A DNA stretch of 64,000 nt, taken from assembly GCF_000315625.1 (NCBI RefSeq), contig NW_005434637.1, positions 567,013 to 631,012 of the forward strand. The letters are read 5' to 3'. Source of the stretch: Guillardia theta CCMP2712. Its lineage: Eukaryota > Cryptophyceae > Pyrenomonadales > Geminigeraceae. Within the stretch, counting starts at the first letter, position 1, and every line of letters starts with the position of its first letter. The position numbers were made by a program, and so were the translations under genes. The notes below the pieces were generated by a model. It saw only the letters and a program-made list of their open reading frames with translations. It was not told the origin of the DNA and made no database searches. Below are positions 35,001 through 46,600 of this stretch, one piece after another.

Positions 35001-36999
35001 CAAGAATAGCAATGAATGGAGGAGGAACATCTTCAGAAGCGACGACATGGATCTCTCAATCTAGTGTAGCAACACGACTGAGTCACATGCACGGCAGGAC
35101 AAGTCTGGCGATTGTTACCCTCAACCAAAAAATTGGCTCAAATACACAAACAATCAGTACCGACACTCAGCACATCAGCACTATATCCAAAAACAACCCT
35201 TCAACAGGCACAACAATGTTGACAATCAAGGGAGCAGGGCTCGGGCTCGGAGGGCCGACGGGAGGGGCGCGGGGGGCCAGGACGGCGTGCGAGGCGACGG
35301 AGTGGGAGTCGGACACGTCGGCGCGGTGTCTGACGGGGTGGGGCTGGGGAGGGACGGGGAGCGGGCGGGCGACGGTGACGGTAGCAGGGAGGGCAGGGAG
35401 CGCGACGGAGGCGTACTCGACCGACGCGGCAAGGGCAAGCTCGCTTGTACGGGCGAACGCGGGGGCGACGGGGTCGTCGAGCGTGACGATAGCCGGGGCA
35501 GGGCTCGGGCTCGGAGGGCCGACGGGAGGGGCGCGGGGGGCCGGGACGGCGTGCGATATGAAGGATCGTTGTGGCTGTCAGAAACAAGTCTTGTCTGTCA
35601 TGTTTTCTCAGGGTTAGGTGGCTCGGGTTCTGTTGTTGTTACTACATCGTTGTTGCTTTCTTCGCTGTCTTCCTCGTTTTCGTTTGATAGCCCTGATGGT
35701 CTCATGGTTGTTTCAGCAAACGTTGGTTCGGCGTATGGAAACAGTCTGTATATAGATGGGTCGTTCAGCACGTATGATTTGACCTTGTCATCAAGAATTT
35801 TGTTTACGAGTAGCGAATCAACCCAATGGCTTTCAGAAACAAGTCTTGTAAGCTTACCACCTGCTGGGACAGGTGGGCAACAATCGTTGATTGTAACAGC
35901 TGGTCTGTTGGTATCATCCAGAAGCCAACTCGTCTCTTATGATCAATACAAGATTCTGAAAATTTCATCGGAAAGTTGCCTGGATATCACTTCGACGAAC
36001 ATCTCCTCTGATTCGATCCAAATTGAATATTCGAGCGCTATTCTAACTGTGTCAGGAATCAATTTTGGTAAACAAGACATCACCTCAACCTATCAGATTG
36101 GTCAATCAAGTTGTGCAAGTGTGCAGTGGACCTCAGACACCTCAATTGTTTGCACAACCACGGAGAATGTTACGTCATGGTGGTGCAATGATTGTGTGGC
36201 TGGGAAGTACACGGAGTACATAGACTCTCAGAGTTCCGCATTCAATTGCGTAGATTGCCCGGCACTTTCAACCTCAGCGCTGCGATCAACCTACTGCTGC
36301 GTTTATTGTCAGAATGGCACATGTGACCAGTTGAGTCTGGCGGAAGCATATTCCCTGCCTAACGCCTCGTGCGTACCCACAACTCCCACAAACCACATTC
36401 GAGGGGGAGTGCCATTCGCGTCTAGCTCCTCAGCAGCAGGATGCTCGTTCAGTGGGCAAGACATCGGTGGGCAGTACGAAGGCGCATTGTGCTATTCGAA
36501 CATCAATGACGGGGTCTATGGCAGCGGAAGCCAATGGAAATCGAATGCTGATGACAATGCATCGTTTGTGGGGGTTGTGTTCAATTCAACTCAGAGAGTG
36601 AAGTATGTTTCCATCGTGGCGTCGTTAACATCCGATTACAACTGCACACTAGGTGCAGTGTGGCAACTACAGTATCTTCCTCTGAATTACTCCAACGCTA
36701 AACCTGAATATGGGTCTGCATACTGGTTCAATGTTGGAAATTTCAGCCTGACAACGTGGGGAAGGAACATATTTGAGATAAATGGAACAATCCTTGCAAA
36801 TGCAATTCGGCTATATTCAACGGCACCTGCCAGCAGTTGCTTAGATGAACTAGAAACGTTCAGCGATGGCGACACCATTCCGAGCGTGAATACGACATGC
36901 CAGGAAGTTCTTGATACCAGCTACGGATCAGAGGGGACGTGCGAAGCAGTATGTGCAGGCACTCGCGTTTACAACTCTTCTTCTTCCACTTGTGTGTAG
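26063..36999 (+). CDS. Giant secreted or surface protein of IPT/TIG-like modules, one internal frame break
   Basis: The start ATG at 26063 opens a signal peptide (MRLLSAQVLCVLLLILPSEI). The first frame runs uninterrupted to 35617 and the continuation reads in another frame from about 35567 to TAG 36997-36999, giving about 3,640 residues in all. Order: an N-terminal Cys-containing beta region to about 27780; a propeller-like region (27780-28640); about ten IPT/TIG-like modules (28640-32400; examples TVLGDGFDLDENYSC, LTVVGYGFVQTEKYF); modules with the core CE-x-T-x-W-x-S (32430-33480); a concanavalin-type beta sandwich (33900-34350; WIGVTFRYVDDKNYYRW); more core modules (34360-36170); a Cys pair motif (CNDCVAGKYTEYI) of the GCC2/GCC3 receptor type; and a discoidin-like end. 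No membrane helix is seen. Many Asn-x-Ser/Thr sites fit an extracellular protein. No introns are found in 10.9 kb, unlike the neighbours. The frame break lies at the edge of a GC-rich repeat. Confidence 0.75.
35221..35566 (+). repeat. GC-rich internal repeat module, 1.2 copies
   Basis: The word GGGGCCGACGGGAGG-type string and its surroundings occur twice: GCAGGGCTCGGGCTCGG begins at about 35230 and again at about 35505. About 65 bases match with one difference (GGGGGGCCAGGACGG against GGGGGGCCGGGACGG). The block encodes one module with the core ACEATEWESDTSARC. It uses G/C in nearly every third codon position, while the DNA on both sides does not. The second copy stops abruptly at about 35566, where the reading frame also shifts. 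A longer tandem array may have been collapsed or lost here. Confidence 0.75.
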
Positions 37000-37265
37000 C
37001 GTGCATATATCAATAAAGTCCAATACAAGAACTATATCCACTCACAGCGTGTTCTGAAGCCTCCGACTGATTCCGGTGGCTCACTGGGCCTGGTGGTACG
37101 GCATGCGGCAGGTATGGCGAAACCCTCACATAGTAGAACACGGCCCGCCTCGGAATGGAACATTTTCTGAGGCGGGCTTCTTGCGGTTTGCCTTAGCCTC
37201 CTCTCCGGTGCTCCATCGCTCTCTGGTGGGGGGGATCTTGATCGCTGCTGCTGCTCTCCTGCCGC
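37000..37265 (+). terminator. 3' end of giant gene; upstream region of MADS-box gene
   Basis: AATAAA at 37012-37017 lies 13 bases after the stop of the giant gene and is a good polyadenylation-signal candidate. The remaining DNA to 37265 must hold the promoter and perhaps a first exon of the MADS-box gene. No ATG exon with the usual basic MADS N-terminal arm could be found in it. Confidence 0.5.
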
Positions 37266-38303
37266 ATGTTGCCATCCAGGATCCAAGACGAGGAGACCCG
37301 CATGAAGGTCTTCGAACAGCGCAAACTTGATCTTATCCGACGAGCCATCGAGCTTGTACATACCTGTGACTGTGAAATACAAATGTTCATATACAGCAAG
37401 TCTCTCAAGAACGGGGACGAACCAAAAGGATCCTTGACGCAGTACTCCTCTTCAGACGTTGATCTCTTGCTAGCAAACTTCCTGGACGAGGAGCGTGTTG
37501 AAATTCTGACCGATCAGGAATATGATAAGTTGAACGTGAGGAAGGCAAGCGGATTTGTTGGATGCTCATGAAACCTGCAGGCTTTGCAACAGAGCGATGC
37601 GGATGCGACTCAAGCAAGTGAAGGTTGTAGGCAGGAGACGGTCACTGCGGATGTTCAAGCTGTGGCAGATAGGTATCTCGGGCTGCAGTTCCAGCGCTGT
37701 ATTGACTGTTTCAGGGCTCCAAGCACAGAAGTACAGGCAACGAGCAATGCCGCTCGGAAGCCAATCATGTTGGTAGCCGGGGGAGGATGTCTGTCAGGGG
37801 CCAAAGCGCCTCCTCGGTCAGCAAGTGTTTGAGGGACTGACCTGAATGAGTCTAAAGTGTCTCCTGCAGTGATGTGCCTCCTCGCACGCACACGAACGAG
37901 CACGGTTTGCCTCCTAGAGAGATGCCTCATGCAGGTGTGTATGCGATGATCTGCCTGAGGCCTCTGATCACAAACAATCAGTCAAGAGAGACTTGCATGC
38001 TAGTGATAATGAAACGAACTTGAACGAGGTCACTGAAGGTTCCTACAACCCTGCGATTGAATTCGTCCTCATTTTCTGCAAGATGGTGCCGACCAACCCG
38101 AAGCAAAGAAGGCAAAGAAGAAAACACTGAAGGAAACACTGAAGGAAACAGGTCTGGAAACACTAAAGGAAACAGGTCTGGAAACACTAAAGGAAACAGG
38201 TCTGGAAACAGGTCTCCTGTCTTGTGTGTTCGATCCTTCTTTGACGTCTGAGGTTCAGCGAATGATGCAGACTTGGACAACGCAGCAGAAAGTAGCACAC
38301 TAG
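37266..38303 (+). CDS. MADS-box (MEF2/SRF-type) transcription factor
   Basis: The first exon (to 37535) holds a MADS core: RIQDEETRMKVFEQRK, then LIRRAIELVHTCDCEIQMFI, then LTQYSSSDVDLLLANF. This matches the family pattern R-x(4)-F-x-x-RK-x-x-L-x-[RK][RK]A-x-EL-x-x-x-CD-x-EI, and the following QY-x-S-x-D-x-D is MEF2-like. MADS proteins are nuclear, dimeric, and bind CArG-type sites. The usual arm (Gly-Arg-x-Lys) before the Ile is missing: the first ATG (37266) gives only MLPS, so an upstream exon joined at the acceptor CCATCCAG (about 37273-37280) is likely. A loop insertion (KNGDEPKG) sits before the beta strand. Exons at 37581-37672, about 37715-37760, 37870-37934 and 38083-38303 follow in compatible phase, giving a Gln/Ala- and Pro-rich tail. 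The last one encodes a Lys-rich stretch and repeated GLETLKET units. Confidence 0.72.
38119..38222 (+). repeat. 24-base tandem repeat encoding GLETLKET
   Basis: The unit GGTCTGGAAACACTAAAGGA plus AACA occurs about three times with partial copies on both sides. It keeps the frame of the MADS gene's last exon and gives an amphipathic Leu/Lys/Glu repeat. Confidence 0.8.
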
Positions 38304-38517
38304 GTAACAGCGAATCCTGGATGCTGATGGTAGAAGAGCCTTGATGAAGGATGCCGCGTCCGATGGTGGAGACTTGAAACGATTATCATTTGTAACCCAC
38401 AAGCTCTCCCGTCAATCCATTTATTCTCAATGAATCAATCTACCCAGATCTAACAGAGCATCATACAACATTGTGAGAGCACTTGGCATACAACTTCAAA
38501 CCCTTGAGATTAGTCCT
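38304..38517. other. Convergent intergenic spacer
   Basis: This lies between the MADS-box gene stop (38301-38303) and the HPRT stop (38518). It is short and AT-rich and most likely contains both 3' UTRs. No ORF is supported. Confidence 0.5.
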
Positions 38518-39498
38518 TCAAGGGAGGGACACATCGCCATTGTTCAGACTCCCATCGTCTTTGCTTTCCTTGTTCTTGGAGTAGACCCATGGAGCAACCA
38601 CACCGATCCAAGGCAATCCGCGGTACTTCTGAGCATAATCAAGTCCGTAGCCAACCACCTTCCAATCCCACGTCAAAACTCGTTGCTTTTGTTCCTCGTG
38701 AGACTTACGAATTTGTTTGGAATTTTCCACCCGATGTACTCAGCAGTGATGTCAGGCAAGGTCATCTCAAACTGCAAGGAATGATCAAAAACAGGTCAGC
38801 CTCGGGTTCCGACAGCAGACTGTAGCAAGTAACCTTGTGCAAGAGTACACATGTCCTGATGGATCGTGGTTCTCGTGCATTCAGCTGCTTCAGCATGTAG
38901 CGCAAGGTGTTTCCTGTGTCGAGAATGTCTTCTATGACAAGTACATCTCGGCCCTTGATGTCCATTTTGAGGTCGAGGACAAGTTGAACAGCTCCGCTTG
39001 ATGTCGTTCCTGAACCATACGACGAAAATGACATGAACTCCCAGATGTGATCAACATGTAAAGATCTGAGAAGTCGAATGACTCTGTCAGACATATGAAT
39101 CATTCGTGATGAATTGTTACCGAACAATGTCCGCGAAGAAAGTGGTTGCTCCCTTCCCAAGCAAGGATCAGAAGAACGATTGTGCGTACGATAGTAAAAC
39201 ACACCTTCAAAGTGCAGATTACAATCAAAGGCTTCTCTGAGTTTGTGTATTCCTTGGATATCTCTACCAAAAAATTATTCCGAGGTCAGGATATGGCCAA
39301 TGATCCATGATTTTGCCTCACCCTCGCCAAGCTCTTTGACTCTTTGCTTGATTTGCTCTTCTGTGAACTTAGCGGATTGTTAGCCTTGTCCCCTTACAAA
39401 GTACAAAGAGGAGGAGACAAAGTATACCATACCATGACATCTTCAATCTCAGAAGGATCCATGAACCCAGGAAACGAAACCTCCGACTTTCTCGACAT
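38518..39498 (-). CDS. HPRT: Hypoxanthine(-guanine) phosphoribosyltransferase
   Basis: Seven exons join in phase: 39433-39498, 39322-39367, 39205-39263, 39121-39152, 38834-39083, 38709-38771 and 38518-38658. The product is about 220 residues, the usual size. The PRPP-binding loop is [14 protein letters not shown] with the two acidic residues and Asp-Thr-Gly. LGEEISKEY and [15 protein letters not shown] match the N-terminal domain. [11 protein letters not shown] is the flexible loop over the active site. [20 protein letters not shown] is the purine-binding C-terminal segment. It converts hypoxanthine (and normally guanine) plus PRPP to IMP or GMP in purine salvage, in the cytosol. All expected motifs are present and nothing looks damaged. 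No targeting peptide is seen. It is convergent with the MADS-box gene. Confidence 0.95.
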
Positions 39499-39729
39499 CC
39501 TGAGAAGACCTGATTAACTAAACAAACATAAAAGTTCTAGGGCCTCCTCGGTGAACCTCATTTGCCCAGCTTTCTCGTTTCCCATCGTTGGAATTTATCT
39601 GCGGTCCTCATATCTTCATAACTTTCCATTCCATCCCCATCCTTCTCCCCCCCTCACCATCTACCCCCTGCCACTACTTCCTTTCCTCGTGCATGGCCTC
39701 CATGCCGGCTTGAGACCTACTTCGGAATC

Positions 39730-39872
39730 AGTTAACACGGCGGCCCGGGCCGGCCTGGCACTGCCGTCACGGTGACCGGCCGGGCCCGAGCCTCCGGTCG
39801 GGTCGAGTTCACTGAGCCAGATCGAGTTCACTGAGCCTGGGATAGGGCGGGCGGAGATGCTGACTGTTAACT
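39730..39872. repeat. GC-rich element bounded by inverted AGTTAAC
   Basis: A 143-base segment begins AGTTAACA (39730-39737) and ends TGTTAACT (39865-39872), an 8-base inverted terminal match. Inside are GGCCCGGGCCGGCC, GGTGACCGGCCGGGCC and a short direct repeat of GAGTTCACTGAGCC. It resembles the other GC-rich blocks of the window, the first of which (12918) also starts AGTTAAC. It could be a tiny non-autonomous element, but the terminal match is short. Confidence 0.4.
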
Positions 39873-40035
39873 AGGTTAATTAAAACGCTGCCATCCAACA
39901 AAAAAGCGGTTCTAGCCCTTTGAAAGGTTGATTCCGCTAAGATTAGAAAGTTTCGAAGATGTCACGAGTCTGCCAGTTTCACATGATGGATTCTCAGGCG
40001 GCGAGAGTCCACTTGTTATTTGATAGTACGACTGC

Positions 40036-40194
40036 TTAAACCCTTATGATCTTACTCTGTGCCCTTGCCCGCAAACGCCGCAGTGCACGCACAAACAAGC
40101 TGGGTGCAATCGGACGTACTTCGGATAGAGATTTTGATTCCAGTGTAGCCCGATCAGCTTTCCTCTTCTTCTGCTTAGAAGACCTGTGCTGCAT
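40036..40194 (-). CDS. Small Lys/Arg-rich ORF, doubtful
   Basis: An unspliced 52-codon frame runs from ATG 40192-40194 to TAA 40036-40038. It begins MQHRSSKQKKRKADRATLES and ends in Arg-rich LVR-type helices (FVRALRRLRARAQSK). Composition would suit a small nucleolar or ribosomal protein, but I recognise no family. It may equally be part of an unmodelled gene or chance. Confidence 0.2.
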   Translation of the reverse strand: MQHRSSKQKKRKADRATLESKSLSEVRPIAPSLFVRALRRLRARAQSKIIRV

Positions 40195-40661
40195 TGTCGA
40201 AGAGAATAAGGATGGGAGGAAGGAAGGAAAGAAGAAATGCCAGGCATTATGAAGTTTAACCTTTTAAGAACATCTTCAACTGATGCGAAGTAGAGTGGAG
40301 GTATGGCAGAAGACTTTGGCAGGGAATCGGTGAGATGGGGAGAGACGGTCAGATAGGGATGATGACACTGTTTGGTTCTCCACTAGTTGCCATCTGCACA
40401 CATACAGTACACAGACTCTGCTTTACAAAGAGTCACAAGTTTGAGTTTCCTTGCCTCCCATATAAAGCGAACAGGCATCGAATCGAGTTTACATGTTTCA
40501 CCACAGTCAATGCCTTTTACTTGCGTTCAAATTGTTTTCATTCATAAACTCACTAAAACTAAGCAACAACGTCAAATCATTGAATCGCCATTGATTCCTC
40601 GAATACGGTCAGAGTATGAGGCAGGTCCGAACCGCTTGGACTCTTCTAGTCTCCTGTATTT

Positions 40662-43600
40662 TCACACAAAGTTCAGTAAGATGTGAGAAACAGAAGAAAC
40701 GGTTATATAACCTATCACATTCAGCCTCACAGATTCTCCGTATGACCTGATATCCCTGTGCTCCTTGTTGACGATGTCATCCTTCGACAGAAGAATACCT
40801 GTAATGCAATCACATTCTTCATACTCACAGCTTTTCAGCTTCAAGTGCTGTTTACCGTAGAGTTCAATCCCTGAGATGCATAGACGGTGGTTGCCAGAAG
40901 AGTTCGGTCCTGTTTGCAGAACTCTGAAATGCGAGAATGGAATATTGCACTGGATGCAGACTGTCATGGAATGTCGCAGCGAACCAGCTCTCAAAGTCAT
41001 GGAATGGTCGTTGTTATGCTTCCTCAGTGTGAACCAATTAGTCCCATCCACAGATCCTTGAAATTCAAAGTTCCTGGTAAAATCAAGTCAGTGACACTTG
41101 ATAAAGCACCCAGAACTCACCGGATCATCATCGCTGGGGTGCTGAAGCCATGCCTTAGCGTGTAACGTGTCGGGACCAAGAGTCTCCCTTTGCCAAGATG
41201 TACTGAAAGCCAGCTCAGCGGAGTGTCCGACGTGTACATGTCCACGACATCCCGACCGACAAGGTCATATACGTCGCCTTCACATATAGGGAGAGGATGA
41301 TCCGAGTGGGATACATCTACTATCCCGGTTCTGGCAGGATTTGCGAAAGATGCTGTCCTTGTGCCCAGGTAGTACATGACCCCACGCTCGTCAAAGTCGT
41401 GATGATATTGAAGGTGTACTATATTGGTTGCATCTGCACCAGACGAGTAATGTGAAAGTTGATTTCCTTTCGAAACCATCTCAGGTGAAGCGTCTCCTAG
41501 TGGGTTGAACTTGATTCTCCCGAAGAACTCGACCGCATTCAGGCGAATGATGTGGTTTCCACTCGAGGTGATTCCAGTTACCATTATTCGAAGATATCTG
41601 AACATCATGTTCAATTTCGAAATGGAATGTTCGTCGTTCAAAATGGTAAAGTTTGCCCCTTGTGACGGTCTTTTCAATGTATCATCATTTGCATGTGCAC
41701 TCAAAGTCAGCCACTTCTCCCCATCGTTGGAGCCTTGTATATCCCAATTGCGCAAGTGATTTCCAGTGTCTTCGGGTCCTTGCTCTATATAGTATGATGA
41801 GGGGAACACAGATATCTGAGGACCAAAGTCAAAGCAAATCCAGCTGCCAGCCATGTCTTTGGTCTCAAAAGAAACATCCGATTGCCGAGGGCGGTCAAGC
41901 AGTCTGGTGATATGACTGTCCATAAGTGAGCCTGATGACGATAATGTGACGTGCATGAATCTGAACGCGTCAGCTGCAGGGTTGACCCAGTCATGTCGGT
42001 AACCGTTCGTCCCAATCCAATGCAACAATCCCCTTGGCCTCTCTGGTCTGATATCAAGGAAGCGAACCTCAAAGTCTTGAGCTTCTGTCCAGTACTTGAC
42101 ATCATCGTCAACGGCGACAGGAATCCATGTTAAAGCTGGAACTTGGAATTCTTCTGTTCTTCCATGAGTGTCAAGCTTTAAGCTCATCAATTTCAGCCTC
42201 ACGATGTCATCGGGAGTTCTCTGTGTCACCCAATGCCACTGCTTCAAATATCTTCGCTTGAATATCAAAGCTTTTCTTACAGAAACAATACGCCACTCTC
42301 TGAAACAAGTTCGAAGGCAGATTATTCCATGCCTCAAGTAATTCATACTCATGTCGTTCTCGTCATCATTTTCAGTCTGCCCCGAATTTGTTTGCCATCT
42401 ATGCCATTCCCTGACAGAGATTGTTGCATACGGTCGTACGAACAACTTGGTTGTTGAAACTTCTTCAGCCTTCAGCTCATTCTCACCATATGGCTCAAGG
42501 TACAAACCAGTCAATGTCAGCGTCGCTGAAGAACGTTTATTCGATGCAAGCATGGACGTATGGATAGGAGGATCCGGACAAATGACTTCGTCATCCAGAG
42601 CCTCTGCTGGTGAAGGAGTCTCTGGAAAGCTGCATGATGAGTCATCCATCTCCGACTCTGTGGGAGGCTCAGACTCCGTCAGCTCTAGCATCACTTTCTG
42701 CAAGGATTGATCTTGTTCCTTCTGGAGTTGTTGTAAAGCCGCCTCAGCCTTCAAGACTGCAAACCTGTAATCTCTATAGAAGCCCTGGATCACTCTTGCA
42801 GCTACCTCGTGTTTCGAAGTATAATTTCTTCGCATAGCAACGAGTCTACCAAAAAGTTCGACCTTGGAGATGCACAAGTGTTCGCGTCCGCTGGAATTGC
42901 TTCCAGTCATAAGGATACGGAAGTATCGAAATGCTCGAAGTGGTTCCGTGATGTCGTTGATGTAATGCAGGCTTGACGTTATCTTCTGAAACCCTTCTGT
43001 GATTCGGAAATCGTTCCTGTGCTCTCTGAGAGTCTGCCAATGTCTATCATTGTGGCTTGCTTGAAAATTCCAACTCCTCAAAGCGTCGTTGCCATCAGCT
43101 TTTCCATGATAAACCTCATAGCATGTAGGAATGAGCCCGAATCCTTCTCCCAAATCAATCTCGATCCAAGAACCCGGCTCAGCCGCCAGGCAAAACTCTG
43201 TGAGCGGACCAGATTTGAAGAAATTTGCTCGTAGCTCGCCAATTGAACCCTCAATTTCGTAGGTTGAAATCTTCAATTTCAACTTGGGATCCAGTAAGCC
43301 CGAAGAGAAATTCTTGTCTGGCACTGCTTGACTGCGAGCGAGATATTCAAAGACACCATTGGAATCTTCTCTTTCGTAGTTGAGTAAAACAGTGTGATAG
43401 CTGTAGACAGCTTCAGAATGTAGATGTGTATACTGCCCATTTCTGATGGTTTTGAGATTAGGCAAGGACAGGACATCCATGATAAAATCGTTGATGATAA
43501 GATATATCGGTAAATCTCTCTTTCCCCTTGCCTGCATAAACTTTTCTGCATATTTCTGCTGTTTCAACAGATTTTCTACTCGCATTTGACGTCTCGCTGC

Positions 43601-46600
43601 AGCCTGCTGGGTATCGAAGTAATAGTTCAACAATTGGATGGCTGCAAACGTAATCAGCACGTTTACAGGGTCCGTAAGGAACACTTTCTGTATCGTGCTG
43701 ATGCTAGAAGAAGTCATCCAACCAAAGGCCATCGTTTCCTCAAATGTTACGCCGAACAGCATGTTCCTGAGCAGAGAGTCAAAATGACGCAAAAACACAA
43801 CCATTAAACCAAGTACTCACAGGTAAAGGCAGAAAATCATGTAGGAGACCGAAAGAATGTAGGCAAATACCCCAACCCATGAAGGAAGTGCCCCAGCAGA
43901 GGTAGTCGATGTGTGCTTGAACGGAATGAAGCTTGTTTTCTTTGCAGCCTTACCCCTCTTTGAGACCCTTTGTCGAATTCGATGGACTATCGTATTTCGG
44001 CTTTCAAGTTTGGAGAGAAAGACATCTAACAACAGAAGTCAAGCATGCTAGAAAAGACCAGATAAGCACGCATAAATCACCTGCTGCTCGTCTTGCTGCG
44101 ATAACGGACCTTACAGCCTTTAGGAAATCACCTTTGCCTTCAACTGATCCCTTTTCAGTATATCGATTCTGAATCCACCAGCTGAGCGAATTGGTTGTTC
44201 TCGCGGCTTGCCCTGGTCTGAACTTCTGCCTGGCTCTCTGCACAAGCCTTATTTCACGTTCGTATCTACTGATTTTTTCTCTTTCAGATATGACTTCGAG
44301 AATGCTTTTCCTCTTTTCCAGATTTCCTTTGAGTCTGTTGCCTCTTCCTTGAGCCGTTGGTTGAGTCTTCCCTTGTTGATCTTCGGATTGTTCAGAAATC
44401 GGTCTAATAGGTGGATTGGACGGTATGGAAACTTCCTTGGGAAGGATTGCTTTGACGTTCGATTCATCCTGGACTCTTGATCGTTTTTGCATACTTTGTT
44501 TCTTTTTCAACGCTTCTCGTCGTCGCACATTCTACCAAAAAACTCCATTCAGCAAAACGCCTTGAAATTGTGAAGAAGACTCACCTTAAAGAGCATAATG
44601 AAGAACACGGTGGTTGGAACCTGCAACCAGAAATGCGTGAGCGTTAGTGACAGGTGGAAGGGCAACTCACAGTGATCAAACTGGCCAAGACTCCTTTGAT
44701 CAGTGCATCAGCAGGAGTCGAGGGGTCTTTGCCGTAAAAGATTGCATTCGCTGTCATGGAACTGACAATGTAGCAGAAAAAGCATGTAAGCATCTGAGTT
44801 CTGCTGAGCTGACTGTAAGGTTTTGCGTTGACAATGTGAGCAAGATTATGCTTCTCTTCAAGCATTTTGATGAGCTCATCTACGGGCCTGTATTTTGAAT
44901 TGCGCACTGTCCGGTCCCGATCTCGAATGAAATGGGCGGGTGATTTAAGAAATTCTTTCAGTTGCTTTTCATCAACATGTCTGCTCAGCATTACTGCACC
45001 GATGTAAACAAACAAGATTGCAGCCATGAATATAATCACTGCAAGTTGCTTTCCCTTGGCTGCCAACAAAGCAGATGCACCTCCAATGGGATCAACCATA
45101 TTCACATCAGGTGCTGGTGCGCTCTGTGAAGATGTGAAGTCTGTGAGATGGAAGCACTCGCATTTGATCCCGTCAATATCTAGTGATGAAACGGCACAAC
45201 CCCGAGAAGACCAATCCTTCTTGTTTGCATCCCAGAATGTGCAACGTTCAACCACTGATGAGGCATTGGAGGAATTGGTGAGACTCAAGTTTGCACTCTG
45301 TCCAAGCAAGGTTGGCTCGGTCAAAGGAATCATGAATTGGATTGGCTCCTGCGTTACGACAGACACGCCTTTAATCTCAAAGCTAGTGATGCCGCTAATA
45401 GCCTGTGCAGTAGTGTTTGGTTGGTCCAGGGCGTGAATGTTACTACCTGGGCTGAACTCCAAGATTTTCAGATCTATTCCGATCGAGGAAGACGAAGACT
45501 GGATCGACTCATCGGGAAGCTTGAAATATCCTCCTGTGGTACTAATATTCAACCCGCGCGTTGACCTCCCATCGTTTGCAAGCCGCGAAACCGTCGATGG
45601 TATTGGTCCATCAATTTTCCTGGCTTTCTGGCCCGGAACAAACCCCAAGAGTGCGACATCTGTAAGCGACTCGAGCTGAGAGGCAATATCAGCAGTCTCG
45701 TTGGATGCGCTATCTGAGCTTCTGAGAGACTCTGAAAGAGATTGTTCTATCACTTTGTTCAAGTTGAGCAGAGTGTTGTCACTTCCACCACCTACTTGCG
45801 AAGACCCCGTCAACAAATTTGTGACCAGACTCCTTGTACTTTCCCTTTCTGATGCCTGGCCCACAGAACCAATGCCTGTAGCAGATTGTAGTCCGTCGCT
45901 GGCTGTATCAAGAAGCTCTGAATCTATTCTTGCGACTGACAATACTGAATCGATTGCTCCAGTGAGAGTCGTTCTCAGTGCAGTATCGCTCTGCAACAAC
46001 CGTCTCCTGTAGGACGGACGTAGGTTTACTGTGGTTCCAATTCCAACGATAGTTTGTAAGACCTTGGATTCGTCACCAACGCCCAGGCCAAGCTCGACAG
46101 ATTGCACGGAGTCTTGAACCGAAGGGAGGCTTGATTCATTCGATTGAACAAGAACAGTTATTTCTTGAGTGTCTGTGCACGCATCAAACACATCGCAAAT
46201 CCTTGCAGACAAGAAAAGAAGTCCGTCTTCACGATCTGAAGGTGGCAAACGAATGTTCATTGTCGGTGAAAGAGATCTTCTTCCAAGAAGTTTGGTTTGG
46301 TTCCCGCTGTGCAGCTGCCATGTGTAGGATAGTGGTTCATCTTCTGGATCATCAACCCAGTTAGAACACAAACCAACAAAATCCTGCGATAGAGCGATGC
46401 CTATTGTTGGAGAAATCTGTGTCGATCCTGCTGAAGGGGCACCGTTGGTCGGAAAGATGTACTCGCTAAACGAGTATATGTCCCCACCCTCAATCCAACC
46501 TTCCAGCCTGACCTTGTACACAGAACCTGGAATCAGCGAATTCTTTTCCAAAACGAAATATGCACTATCTTCTTGGCTTAAAACCTCGTATGAGTCGGAT

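Larger units (their letters stand above)
39499..40661. other. Long intergenic region with GC-rich element and AT-rich DNA
   Basis: This is upstream DNA of HPRT and downstream DNA of the giant receptor gene. It holds a pyrimidine-rich stretch (39620-39700), the GC-rich element 39730-39872 and a small basic ORF (40036-40194, listed separately). Unremarkable AT-rich DNA from 40260 to 40661 shows no convincing exon on either strand. Confidence 0.45.

Noticed and set aside
35201-35587. Arg/Pro-rich minus ORFs over the GC-rich repeat
   Set aside because: They are shadows of the GC-rich coding module. GC-rich DNA stays open in several frames.
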